NCBI RefSeq assembly: GCF_000423005.1
Contig: NZ_AUHD01000005.1
Coordinates: forward strand, 248,001-312,000
Length of the DNA: 64,000 nucleotides
Origin: Gelidibacter mesophilus DSM 14095
GTDB taxonomy: Bacteria; Bacteroidota; Bacteroidia; Flavobacteriales; Flavobacteriaceae
Reading direction: 5' to 3'
The notes under the pieces are model-generated. The model saw only the letters and a list, made by a program, of their open reading frames with translations, was not told the DNA's origin and did no database searches. The number at the start of each line of letters is the position of its first letter. Position 1 is the first letter of the stretch. This document shows positions 41,782-51,304 of this stretch, piece by piece. A program made the translations under genes and the position numbers.

Positions 41782-42531
41782 ATGATTGGAATTGTTGGAG
41801 GCATAGGTCCCTATGCCGGGATTGATCTTTTAAAGACTATTTATGATAACACCTTGGCGAAGAAAGATCAAGACCATCTTGATACCTTGCTATTTTCTTT
41901 GCCTTCCAAAATCATGGATAGAACCGAATATCTCTTGGGCATGATAGATGAAAATCCAGGATATTCAATTGCAAAAATTATTTTGGATTTAGAAAAATCT
42001 GGCGCTACAGTTATTGGAATACCTTGTAATACAGCACATTCCTCTGAGATATTTGCTGTAGTTACAGAAGCATTATATAAGCAGGGAAGTCAAATAAAAG
42101 TGCTTCATATGATCAATGAAACGGTCGATTTCATAAAAATTAAGTTTCCTCATTTTTCGAGAATTGGGGTACTATCCACTACTGGCACCTACAAGCATAA
42201 AATTTATTCAAATGTCTTAAAAAGCAATGGTTTTACAGTAATTCAACCAACTTTGCAGATGCAAGAAGAATTTGTGCATCCTGCAATTTATCACTCAGAT
42301 TATGGTATAAAATCGAATTCTAATCCATTTCATCCACAAGCAAAGGAAAACTTAGATCACGCAATGGCTTATTTGAAGGAAAAAGGTGCAGAAGCTGTTA
42401 TTTTAGGTTGTACTGAAATACCATTGGTAGTTACCACTGAACAAGTTCATGGGATGATGGTCATAAATCCTACCAATGTTTTGGCTAGAAAATTAATTCA
42501 ACATATAGATCCGGCGAAACTAAAACCCTAA
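41782..42531 (+). CDS. Aspartate/glutamate racemase family protein
   Basis: A 249-residue PLP-independent racemase-fold protein. It begins MIGIVGGIGPYAGIDLLKTI and carries the two catalytic cysteines in IGIPCNTAHSS (about residue 80) and ILGCTEIPLVV (about 210). It would interconvert L- and D-aspartate or -glutamate. It is 6 bp before a P1 peptidase, and a D-serine ammonia-lyase remnant is nearby, so D-amino-acid use is a plausible theme. Alternative: an arylmalonate decarboxylase-like member of the same superfamily, less likely with both Cys present. Confidence 0.85.
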   Translation: MIGIVGGIGPYAGIDLLKTIYDNTLAKKDQDHLDTLLFSLPSKIMDRTEYLLGMIDENPGYSIAKIILDLEKSGATVIGIPCNTAHSSEIFAVVTEALYKQGSQIKVLHMINETVDFIKIKFPHFSRIGVLSTTGTYKHKIYSNVLKSNGFTVIQPTLQMQEEFVHPAIYHSDYGIKSNSNPFHPQAKENLDHAMAYLKEKGAEAVILGCTEIPLVVTTEQVHGMMVINPTNVLARKLIQHIDPAKLKP

Positions 42532-42537
42532 GAACGC

Positions 42538-43677
42538 ATGACAAAAATTATAATGGTAGTATTGCTTTTAATTGGCATTCCGTTTCACAATAGTGCTCAA
42601 GAGAGACAGAGAGCTCGAGAATTGGGTATTAAGCCTGGGATTTTGACACCTGGTAAATACAACGCTATAACTGATGTTGCAGGTGTGTCTGTGGGCCAAA
42701 AAACCTTGAACATTGGAGATTCCATTCGAACGGGAGTCACTGTTATTTTACCACATCAAGGTAATTTGTTCAGAGAGAAAGTGCCAGCGGGTATTTTTGT
42801 AGGCAATGGTTTTGGAAAGTCGATTGGAACCACCCAAATTGTGGAATTAGGAAATATTGAATCGCCGATAGCCTTAACGAACACATTAAATGCTTTCTTG
42901 GTGGCAAATTCACTGATTGACTACACCTTAAGTATTCCTGAAAATTCAAGTATAAGATCCGTCAATCCAATAGTTGGAGAAACGAATGATGGCTGGTTAA
43001 ACGATATTAGAGGACGTCATGTCACCACTTCTGATGTTTTGGAGGCCATCAATACGGCTTCAACCAAAGAAGTTTTGGAAGGAAATGAGGGCGCTGGTAC
43101 TGGCACGAATACACTTGGTTTTAAAGGCGGCATTGGAACATCATCACGGGTACTCCCCAAAGAAAAAGGAGGCTATACTGTAGGCGTATTGGTTCAGACA
43201 AATTTTGGAGGCATATTGAGAATCAACGGCGCTCCCGTTGGAAAAGAATTGAACAATTATTATATGGCCAATGACGTCCCGTATATTGTGGATGGCTCCT
43301 GTATGATTATTATTGCAACGGACGCTCCACTTTCCAGTAGAAACTTAGAGCGCTTGGCACGACGCTCTTTTTTAGCATTTGGTGCAGTAGGTTCGTTCTC
43401 GTCAAATGGAAGCGGGGATTACAGTATTGCCTTTAGCACCCATAAAGATACCAGAATACCCCATGATGCGAAGACCATTGAAATAAATACGCCCGAAGTT
43501 TTAAATGACTTTATGTCGCCCTTGTTCTTGGCAGCATTGGAAGCCACTGAAGAAGCCATTTACAATTCAATGTTTATGGCTGAAGATATCGTAGGACAAA
43601 AAGGAAGGGAAATGAAGGCATTACCAATAAAGGAAACATTAAAAATATTGGACAAATACAAGGCCCGGAATAAATAG
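42538..43677 (+). CDS. P1 family aminopeptidase (DmpA-like), exported
   Basis: A 379-residue Ntn-type peptidase with signal MTKIIMVVLLLIGIPFHNSAQ. Core motifs RARELGIKPGILTPGKYNAI, DVAGVSVGQKTL and the autoproteolysis region GTGTNTLGFKGGIGTSSRVL, where Thr/Ser after the Gly pair becomes the nucleophile. DmpA enzymes release N-terminal L-amino acids and D-amino acid amides or esters. Located in the periplasm, directly after the racemase gene. It could release amino acids for the racemase. The exact specificity is not readable. Confidence 0.88.
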   Translation: MTKIIMVVLLLIGIPFHNSAQERQRARELGIKPGILTPGKYNAITDVAGVSVGQKTLNIGDSIRTGVTVILPHQGNLFREKVPAGIFVGNGFGKSIGTTQIVELGNIESPIALTNTLNAFLVANSLIDYTLSIPENSSIRSVNPIVGETNDGWLNDIRGRHVTTSDVLEAINTASTKEVLEGNEGAGTGTNTLGFKGGIGTSSRVLPKEKGGYTVGVLVQTNFGGILRINGAPVGKELNNYYMANDVPYIVDGSCMIIIATDAPLSSRNLERLARRSFLAFGAVGSFSSNGSGDYSIAFSTHKDTRIPHDAKTIEINTPEVLNDFMSPLFLAALEATEEAIYNSMFMAEDIVGQKGREMKALPIKETLKILDKYKARNK

Positions 43678-43799
43678 TGCTGACAATCGTAAAGCACAAT
43701 TGTTTTCATGACGTTGGCCAAAAGAGTAAAAGCAAGTTTAATACCCAGTAAAATGGATCTGTCACATAATGACAAGAGCACTTAAGTAATTATAGATAA

Positions 43800-46160
43800 A
43801 TGACCAGATTAAAATTGAAAATGACAACCATTGCATCTTTCATCTTGATGACGATGGTAACTTTTGCACAAGATAATAGCCAACTGGAACTTTGGTATAA
43901 AACACCCGCTACCAATTGGATGACCCAAGCCCTGCCCATTGGGAATGGGTACGTGGGCGCCATGTTTTTTGGTGGCATTCAAGAAGAACAAATTCAATTT
44001 TCGGAAGGGACACTTTGGTCTGGTGGGCCTGATTCTAATCCCGATTACAATTTTGGAATCCGGGAAAACGCCAATCAATATTTACCGGAGGTAAGAACGT
44101 TGCTGAAAGACGGCAAAAAAGCCGAGGCACATAAAATAGCACAAGCTCAATTTACAGGGATTATTGACACGGGTAAACAGTACAATGCTGATTTTGGCGA
44201 TTATGGTGCCCAACAAACCATGGGCGTTATCTTCATCAAAGTAGGACATTCAGAAGACGTGACCAATTACAAACGCAGCCTGAATATTACTAATGCTTTG
44301 GGTAAAGTGGCGTACACTATTGGCAAGGACAACTATAGCCGTAACTATTTTGGAAATTATCCGAGCAATACAATGGTGTACCGTTTTGAAAGTTCTAAAA
44401 AAACGGATTATGAAATTCGCTTTGAAAGCCCTCACGTACAAGTTTCTCAAGATTTTGATGACGGCGTTTTTACGTTCGATGGTAAAGTTGCAGATAACGG
44501 AATGCCATTTGAAACCTTACTATCGCTGAAATTATCAGACGGAGTAATTACCTACAAGAATGGCGTTATTTATATAAAAGGTGCCAAAGATATGGTTATC
44601 TTAAATACGTCTGCTACGGGCTACACACTAGAATCTCCAACCTATAAAGGGAATGATTATAAGGCAGCTACCAACGCTATTTTGAAAAAGTGGACGAATA
44701 CTAGCTTCGATCAATTAAGGAAAGAACATATTTCAGATTATTCAAATTTATTTGATCGAGTCAGTTTGAGTTTGGGAGAACGTCCTACTTTAGATATCCC
44801 AACCAACGAACGCTTGAAAGCCTATGCCAATGGCTCTGATGATAACGCTTTAGAAAGTCTCTACTTTCAGTATGCCCGCTATTTAATGATTTCGGCAAGC
44901 CGACCAAATACGATGTCTATGCACTTGCAGGGCAAGTGGAATAATTCTACCAACCCGCCATGGGCGGCTGATTATCATAGCAATATTAATTTGGAAATGA
45001 TCTATTGGCCCGCTGAAATGACCAATCTCTCGGAATGTCACGTTCCATTTTTAGATTATATTGAAAGCTTGGTAGCCCCTGGCAAATTGGCTGCAAAAGA
45101 ATATTTTGATACCCGTGGTTGGATGGTCAACACCATGACCAATGCTTTTGGTTACACGTCGCCGGGTTGGGGGGTTGATTGGGGGTTCTTTCCTACGGGC
45201 GCCGCTTGGTTCTCACAACACTTATGGGACCATTACGACTTTACACAGGATAAAACGTATCTAAAAGAAAAGGCCTATCCAATTATGAAGGAATCGGCGC
45301 TATTTTGGATTGATTATTTGACGAAGGATGAAAATGGTAAATTAGTGTCAACGCCATCCTATTCTCCAGAACATGGGGGGATCTCAGAAGGGGCTTCCAT
45401 GGACCATCAAATTGCTTGGGATATATTAAATAACTGCATTAAAGCAGCTGCCATTTTAGGGATATATGATGAATTTACAACAACAGCCAAAGCAACAAGG
45501 GATAACATTTTATTACCAAAAATTGGCTCTTGGGGACAGTTGCAAGAATGGACAGAAGATGTGGATGACCCAAAGAGCGACCATCGTCATGTCTCCCATC
45601 TATTCGCTTTGCATCCAGGAAATCAAATCTCAACAGCGCAAACTCCAAAATTGGCAGAAGCTGCGAGAGTTACCTTAAATGCCCGTGGCGATAGCGGAAC
45701 AGGTTGGTCTAGAGCATGGAAGATGAATTTTTGGGCACGTTTGAACGATGGCAATCGCACTCATAAAATGTTAAAAAGTTTATTAAAACCAGTATCTGAT
45801 ACGAGCGTTGAGATGTCCACCGCGGGTGGCACGTATTCCAATTTGTTGTGTGCACATCCACCATTTCAATTGGATGGGAATATGGGAGGCGCCTCCGGAA
45901 TGGTGGAAATGTTGCTCCAATCACAATCAGGAATGATCGAATTATTACCTGCTTTACCCGATGCATGGCAATCAGGAGAAGTAAAAGGATTAAAAGCTCG
46001 TGGAGGTTTTGAATTGGATATCCGTTGGAAAAATGCTCGTGTTGAAGCGGCTAACATCATGGGAAAACCTGATCAATCTGGTCAAATGACAGTCAATGAG
46101 GAGGTGATTGCATTTCAGTTGGATGCAAATGGCAATTATGAGTATTCAGCTAAAAATTAA
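43800..46160 (+). CDS. GH95 alpha-L-fucosidase
   Basis: A 786-residue exported glycoside hydrolase of family GH95 (signal MTTIASFILMTMVTFAQ; start at Met 1 or Met 8). Residues 25-290 form the N-terminal beta domain (LPIGNGYVGAMFFGG, EGTLWSGGPDSN) and the rest the (alpha/alpha)6 barrel. Asn 395 and Asn 397 (DYHSNINLEMIYWPAEM) match the catalytic Asn pair of the family and Asp 692 lies in HPPFQLDGNMGGASG; SPEHG (520s) is near the general-acid region. GH95 removes alpha-1,2-linked L-fucose, or L-galactose in some members. It lies 122 bp after the P1 peptidase. Confidence 0.93.
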   Translation: MTRLKLKMTTIASFILMTMVTFAQDNSQLELWYKTPATNWMTQALPIGNGYVGAMFFGGIQEEQIQFSEGTLWSGGPDSNPDYNFGIRENANQYLPEVRTLLKDGKKAEAHKIAQAQFTGIIDTGKQYNADFGDYGAQQTMGVIFIKVGHSEDVTNYKRSLNITNALGKVAYTIGKDNYSRNYFGNYPSNTMVYRFESSKKTDYEIRFESPHVQVSQDFDDGVFTFDGKVADNGMPFETLLSLKLSDGVITYKNGVIYIKGAKDMVILNTSATGYTLESPTYKGNDYKAATNAILKKWTNTSFDQLRKEHISDYSNLFDRVSLSLGERPTLDIPTNERLKAYANGSDDNALESLYFQYARYLMISASRPNTMSMHLQGKWNNSTNPPWAADYHSNINLEMIYWPAEMTNLSECHVPFLDYIESLVAPGKLAAKEYFDTRGWMVNTMTNAFGYTSPGWGVDWGFFPTGAAWFSQHLWDHYDFTQDKTYLKEKAYPIMKESALFWIDYLTKDENGKLVSTPSYSPEHGGISEGASMDHQIAWDILNNCIKAAAILGIYDEFTTTAKATRDNILLPKIGSWGQLQEWTEDVDDPKSDHRHVSHLFALHPGNQISTAQTPKLAEAARVTLNARGDSGTGWSRAWKMNFWARLNDGNRTHKMLKSLLKPVSDTSVEMSTAGGTYSNLLCAHPPFQLDGNMGGASGMVEMLLQSQSGMIELLPALPDAWQSGEVKGLKARGGFELDIRWKNARVEAANIMGKPDQSGQMTVNEEVIAFQLDANGNYEYSAKN

Positions 46161-46324
46161 ATGTACAAGCTTAACGAAAATTTTTTATCAGATTTGTTCA
46201 TTAACTAATGAATAGCAATTATAAGATCAAAATTCTAAAAGTTCAATAGCCATATTTTTTACCACAATGGTCGGAAAGGATTACGTCAAGGGGCAATGCA
46301 TTCCAAGTATGTATTCTTGAGTTT

Positions 46325-47667
46325 TTATTCCTCAAAATTGTTTTTTAATAGTTGTGCCTTTCCTCTTTCGTAAAATGTTTTCCGTTGGAGTTCAGGAACG
46401 AGAAGACCACCCGTTGCCCATGCCACATGTGTCGCATTTTTCATGCTGAGATGATGTATTTTGGCATATCCTATTTTTGAACACGTTGAGGTCCTATCAA
46501 TCCTGCGGTTGCTGAAGGTTCTAGAAAGATATTTTCGGAATCTTTCAATTGTGCCAAAAGTTGAAACAATTGTTCATCTTCAATAGTGAAAACACCACTG
46601 ACCAAATGTTGGCTAATTTTTGTTGCGAAATGGGAAGGTCGTCCAACGGCCAAACCGTCTGCGTCCGTGATATTGTCAAGTCCAATATCCTGTACGCTAA
46701 TATGGCTCATTTCACCAGTAACCAGTCCGGTCAACACTGCGGGACAATGCGTCGGTTCAATAAAAAAGCAGTGCACATGATCTCCATCAATTTGTTTTAG
46801 ACCAAAGGCGGTACCTCCTGGAGATCCTCCCACACCACAAGGGGAATAGACAAATAACGGATGGTCTGCGTCCACCTTAATGTTTTGCGCTTTTAATTGT
46901 TGCGCTATGCGAAGTGCGCCAACGGTATAGCCCAAAAATAAGTCTTCGGAATCTTCATCATCTACAAAATACGCATTGGGATCTGTCTTGGTTTGTTCGC
47001 GTCCAATTAAAATAGCCTCACTAAAATCGCCATCAAACTCGATGACTGTTACGCCTTTTTCGCGCAATAAGTCTTTTTTCCACGCTTTGGCATCGGCCGA
47101 CATATAGACAGTTACTTGAAAACCAAGTTTGGCACTTATTATTCCTATGCTCAGGCCCAGATTTCCGGTGGATGCAACGCCAATCTTATACGTACTGAAA
47201 AATTTTTGGAATTTAGGAGAGGTCAATCTACTATAATCGTCGTCTTGCTTTAGTAGACCTGATTGAAGGGCTAATTTTTCTGCATAGCTCATAATTTCAA
47301 AAAATCCACCACGAGCTTTAATTGAGCCGGCAATTGGAAGTTCATTATCACATTTTAAGAAGAGTCGCCCTTCAATTTCTCCATTATTTGTTTCTAAAAG
47401 AGATTTCATATTGGCAATTTCGCGGAGTGGCGATTCTAAAACACCGTGGCTTTCTTCGGTTTGTGGAAAAGCTTTTATGAAAAATGGTGCGTACCGAGCC
47501 CATAATTGCTCTGCCGCTCTCATATCGCCGATGTTTATGGGGAATTTAGGAGCATTCTGCATAGATTGAATCTCAGGATTTAACCAAGAAATAGGCTTTG
47601 CATTCATGATTTCATGAAGAATAGGATTGGTTTTTACGAAGGCATTGATTTTGTTTTGTGAGTACAT
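46325..47667 (-). pseudogene. dsdA: D-serine ammonia-lyase, interrupted by a one-base frameshift
   Basis: The ORF of 398 codons ends at a TAG (46473-46471) soon after EPSATAGLIGPQRVQK, while DsdA proteins have about 440 residues. In another frame the C-terminus continues IGYAKIHHLSMKNATHVAWATGGLLVP..., the usual DsdA ending, to a TAA at 46327-46325, for 447 residues. Joining them needs one extra A in the run of five A (minus strand) at 46478-46474. The PLP Lys (IAGSIKARGGFFE), the Gly loop (STGNLGLSIG) and the rest are present. DsdA deaminates D-serine to pyruvate and ammonia. It is a real frameshift or a homopolymer sequencing error. Confidence 0.9.
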
Positions 47668-47932
47668 GAGGAAGTTATTTACATTAGGAAATAATCACTA
47701 TTTAGAATGAGTAAAAATAAGAATATATTTACGATGTTTTCAAATAGAACGATATGTTTTTCCAGTATTTTATTCTCTAATAACTAATCCAAACCATGTA
47801 ATCTCAGCCTGTCCTGATCTTTTCGGGTAATACTCAAATTATTGGATATTTTTCTTCGTTTTTATCCGATATTTCGCGATGTAGACTTAATATTTGTCAA
47901 TATAAAATTATGGGTTTTTAATACATAGAGGT

Positions 47933-48787
47933 TTATTTTAGCTGTTTGATCTTGATGTCTTTAAATTCAACACCTTGACCTTCCGCCTGTAGACCAATGT
48001 AACCATTGGTTAACCGTTTGCCATCGATTTTAATTTCTGGATTATAGCCATTAGCGACACCACCTCCAATTTCCGGTTTGGTATATTCCAAGACTTTCTT
48101 CCCGTTTACTTTATGGATCACCAAAGAATCGCCATAAACGATTAATTCTGAACTGACCCATTCATCCCAGTCGGAAGTATCAGAAGAAGAGTCTATACAA
48201 TGCCTGGGATCCATTTCTCCTTGAAAATACACCTCGGTTCCTGGAGAGCACATATTTCCTGTCGGCCTAGGGACACCATCTTTTTCACGGGCCAGCATCT
48301 GATACTCAATAGAAATAGGCCAGTCCTGTTCTTTTAATATTGTTGCAGGATCCTGAGAATGGAACATCACTCCGCTGTTTCTATAAGTGTAGCCTGGTGC
48401 ATCCGTCATCCATTGATATGTAAATTTGTACTTAAATTTTAAATGGTAGGATGAAAAAGGCTCCTTATAAAATAAATGGCCATAACGCTGGTCAAATTTG
48501 TCATACCCATCGTAATTGACCTGGATCACCCCATCTTTAACTCGGAAGGTATTGGCATAATTGTCACCCACTTCATGATGGTGTATTTTCACGATCCAGT
48601 CTTTTAGATCTGTTCCGTTAAAGAGGGGCTGCCATTCTTCGAGGTTATTTAAAGAGGCGATATCATTTTGTACGGGATTGTGTTTTGTGCCTTTACAGGA
48701 AGTCAATATTATCATCGATATGAGTACGGAAATAATAATTATCACCATCTTGATCAATGGTTGAAATAAATTGGTTTTTGAGGTCAT
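47933..48787 (-). CDS. DUF1080 lipoprotein (3-keto-glycoside hydrolase-like fold)
   Basis: A 284-residue lipoprotein; the signal ends with the lipobox ILTSC. The DUF1080 beta-jelly-roll has LFNGTDLKDWIVK (residues 55-67), SYHLKFKYKFTYQWM, GVMFHSQDPAT, SIEYQMLAREK and the C-terminal GYIGLQAEGQGVEFKDIKI. Recent work on related Bacteroidota proteins describes hydrolysis of 3-keto-glycosides (from memory). It is 54 bp downstream of a Gfo/Idh/MocA oxidoreductase on the same strand, which would make a keto-sugar. A second DUF1080 lies at the other end of the cluster. Confidence 0.85.
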   Translation of the reverse strand: MTSKTNLFQPLIKMVIIIISVLISMIILTSCKGTKHNPVQNDIASLNNLEEWQPLFNGTDLKDWIVKIHHHEVGDNYANTFRVKDGVIQVNYDGYDKFDQRYGHLFYKEPFSSYHLKFKYKFTYQWMTDAPGYTYRNSGVMFHSQDPATILKEQDWPISIEYQMLAREKDGVPRPTGNMCSPGTEVYFQGEMDPRHCIDSSSDTSDWDEWVSSELIVYGDSLVIHKVNGKKVLEYTKPEIGGGVANGYNPEIKIDGKRLTNGYIGLQAEGQGVEFKDIKIKQLK

Positions 48788-48841
48788 GATTTTTGTAAAA
48801 TATGTATGTAAGAATACTGAAAAAGATATGATTTGAAGTGT

Positions 48842-50155
48842 CTACATCACTTGGGTTTTTCCTGGTGTAGGGATAGGGTAAGCGCCATCTTTTCCTGGAA
48901 TGGTTGCTGGCGTAGAATCCCAAGTAACGTCTTTAGGCATCAAAATCTTCTCTGAAGTCATGGCGTCATCCAAATTGATCATCTGTCCAGAATAGGTCGC
49001 CATTCTTCCCATGATGGCCGTCATGGTGCTTTTTGCCGCATTTTCACCATCACTGATCACTTCATTATTTCTGATAGAAGCAAAGAGTTTGTCATGTTCT
49101 ACTTGGTAAGGATTGGGATCTCTTTTGTTTCTATAGTTGTAAATAAGGTTTCCTTGGAGATCGATAATACTGGCGGCACCGGCATCGTTCATTTCAATAG
49201 TTCCTTTGCTTCCTTGAAAATTTTCTCCCACTTTAGACCAGGTTCCGGGTTGATGACGGCACTGGCTAGAAATCACCGCACCACTCGGGTATTTAAACTC
49301 CACAAAATGATGATCAAAGATTTCGCCGTGCTCAGGACCTGTTCGCACCAAACGGCCACCCATCCCTTGTGCAGAGATTGGGTACTCGCCAATAAACCAA
49401 TTTGCTACATCAATATTATGGATGTGTTGTTCCAGAATGTGGTCGCCACAAAGCCAATTGAAATAATACCAATTTCGCATTTGATATTCCATTTCACTTT
49501 GATCAGGCGTTCGAGGGTGTACCCAAACTCCGGAACTGTTCCAGTATACTTGGCCAGAAGTTATAATACCGGCTTTTCCTTCGTCTATCTTTTGTTTCAT
49601 ATCGAGGTAATTATTTTGGTACCGACGTTGCAGACCTACCACCACGTTCAATTTATTTGCTTTGGCAATTTTGGCCATTTCCAGCACTTTCCGAATTCCA
49701 GGAACGTCAGTAGCCACGGGTTTTTCCATGAACACGTGTTTTCCTGCATTGATGGCATACTCAAAATGATAGGGACGAAATCCTGGAGGTGTGGTAAGAA
49801 TGACCACATCTGCCTGATCGATGGCTTTTTTATAGGCATCAAATCCGACATAGCAGTGCTTTGCTTGAACATTAATTTTTTTGCTTCCTTCAAATTCTTT
49901 TTGAAGACTCTGAAGGCTTCCATTTAATCGATCGTCAAAAGCGTCGGCCATAGCTACCAATTGTACATTCTCATCTGCCTTTAAGGCTTGAACCACAGCG
50001 CCAGTTCCTCGACCGCCACAGCCTACAACGGCAAGTTTTAAGGTTTTATCATTAAAAACGTTAGCCATCGCAGATAGTTCCATCGAGGGTAACATCATTC
50101 CTGCGGTAAAAATAGCGGTTGTTTTTACAAAATTTCTACGAGACGAATCCGACAT
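48842..50155 (-). CDS. Gfo/Idh/MocA family oxidoreductase with Tat-like signal
   Basis: A 437-residue oxidoreductase from the ATG at 50155 (MSDSSRRNFVKTTAIFTAGMM). The signal has a twin-arginine-type motif (SRRNFVK), suggesting folded export to the periplasm. LKLAVVGCGGRGTGAVVQAL is the NAD site, DVVILTTPPGFRPYHFEYA and VFMEKPVATDVPGIR (catalytic Lys) follow. HIHNIDVANWF has the conserved His in the substrate site. It would oxidise a sugar hydroxyl, plausibly at C3, feeding the DUF1080 proteins on both sides. Substrate and direction of reaction are not proven. Confidence 0.88.
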   Translation of the reverse strand: MSDSSRRNFVKTTAIFTAGMMLPSMELSAMANVFNDKTLKLAVVGCGGRGTGAVVQALKADENVQLVAMADAFDDRLNGSLQSLQKEFEGSKKINVQAKHCYVGFDAYKKAIDQADVVILTTPPGFRPYHFEYAINAGKHVFMEKPVATDVPGIRKVLEMAKIAKANKLNVVVGLQRRYQNNYLDMKQKIDEGKAGIITSGQVYWNSSGVWVHPRTPDQSEMEYQMRNWYYFNWLCGDHILEQHIHNIDVANWFIGEYPISAQGMGGRLVRTGPEHGEIFDHHFVEFKYPSGAVISSQCRHQPGTWSKVGENFQGSKGTIEMNDAGAASIIDLQGNLIYNYRNKRDPNPYQVEHDKLFASIRNNEVISDGENAAKSTMTAIMGRMATYSGQMINLDDAMTSEKILMPKDVTWDSTPATIPGKDGAYPIPTPGKTQVM

Positions 50156-50202
50156 AGGCTTCTGATTTTTTTTAAAATAAGTCATAATTTTCGTTTAGAA
50201 AG

Positions 50203-51186
50203 TTAAGGGGTTTTTGGCCCCCAATAGTTTTTATAATCGGTTGCTTTCGGTGGGTTTGGGACTCTTACAATTCTAAAGCCTACAAAAGGCGCATCTGTAT
50301 GCCACCATTTACTTTTGGGGAACTGTGGATCACGCATTTTCCAATTGGCATTAGACCCTAACCGGGCTGCACTTCTAAGATATTCGGCGTCGTCATCATA
50401 TGAACCGCCTCTTATTGATCGAGGGTATTCCTTAATAGGAAATTCTATTGGATTATCGGTCAATTCGGCTCTCGTACTATAGGCTTCAAGGAGATATTGA
50501 TCCAAGGTCCATTCGGCCACATTGCCATACATATCATAAAGTCCCCAGGGATTTGGTTTTTTTTGACCCACTTTATGATAGGTGTTCTCACTGTTCTCAT
50601 AATACCAAGCATAGTCTTTCAACAATTTTGAATCATCACCAAAATGAAAGGTTGTTGTGGTTGCTGCACGAGCTGCATATTCCCATTCCCCTTCGGTAGG
50701 TAATCGGTAAAAATAACCTGTTTTGGCGGATAGCCATTCGCAGAATTTTGAAGCTGCGTGATGCGTTACATTGCCCACTGGTAAATCTTCGCTACTTCCC
50801 ATGCCCAAACTCATGTCAACATAAGGAGTGGTTGCTCCTGAAACAGCATCTACATCCATCTCAACATCAGAACCTTTTGTTGGGCTTTTTATAGCGTCGA
50901 TAGCTCGGTTCACGAATAGATTATACAAGTCCCACGTAATTTCATATTTCGACATAAAAAAAGCATCAATGGCCACTTCATGTTGAGGTGCTTCATCTTT
51001 ATAATGGTGGTTTTCGTTTTCTGGACTTCCCATAACAAAGGTTCCTTTTGGAATGGCCACCATGTCAATGACCAAATCAGAACCAGCGATGTCTTGGGTG
51101 TAATTTTTAAGCTCTTTTTCCTGAGTAAAAGCTGAGGTCGTTTTGAAAAGAAAGAGTGATAGAAATAAATAGTGGGTGATCTTCAT
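50203..51186 (-). CDS. SUMF1/FGE-fold protein without the catalytic cysteines, exported
   Basis: A 327-residue exported protein (signal MKITHYLFLSLFLFKTTSAF) of the formylglycine-generating-enzyme fold: VAIPKGTFVMGSPENENHHYKDEAPQHEV, SKYEITWDLYNLFV, YRLPTEGEWEYAAR, NVAEWTLDQ and RGGSYDDDAEYLRSAAR near the end, then GFRIVRVP. In true FGE the last block holds two catalytic Cys; here they are Asp and other residues and the only mature Cys is in KFCEWLS. So it probably cannot mature sulfatases. It may bind or modify a carbohydrate, as in PvdO-like relatives. It lies between two members of the 3-keto-glycoside-like cluster. Confidence 0.85.
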   Translation of the reverse strand: MKITHYLFLSLFLFKTTSAFTQEKELKNYTQDIAGSDLVIDMVAIPKGTFVMGSPENENHHYKDEAPQHEVAIDAFFMSKYEITWDLYNLFVNRAIDAIKSPTKGSDVEMDVDAVSGATTPYVDMSLGMGSSEDLPVGNVTHHAASKFCEWLSAKTGYFYRLPTEGEWEYAARAATTTTFHFGDDSKLLKDYAWYYENSENTYHKVGQKKPNPWGLYDMYGNVAEWTLDQYLLEAYSTRAELTDNPIEFPIKEYPRSIRGGSYDDDAEYLRSAARLGSNANWKMRDPQFPKSKWWHTDAPFVGFRIVRVPNPPKATDYKNYWGPKTP

Positions 51187-51304
51187 TTTTTAATATTATA
51201 ACGTATAGTTAATTTTTAAACGCAGAGAAAATGCCTTTCGGAGAAACGATGAAAAAGTTTGATTTCAAGACACTGTCATTGTTTGTAGAGCAATTTATAA
51301 AGGA

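Noticed and set aside
46500-46800. Plus-strand ORFs (64-83 aa) inside dsdA
   Set aside because: They are antisense to conserved DsdA sequence; the gene break is better explained by a one-base frameshift.
49094-49927. 277-aa plus-strand ORF antisense to the Gfo/Idh/MocA gene
   Set aside because: The sense strand encodes a complete oxidoreductase with catalytic motifs; the antisense product resembles nothing and has an unlikely composition.
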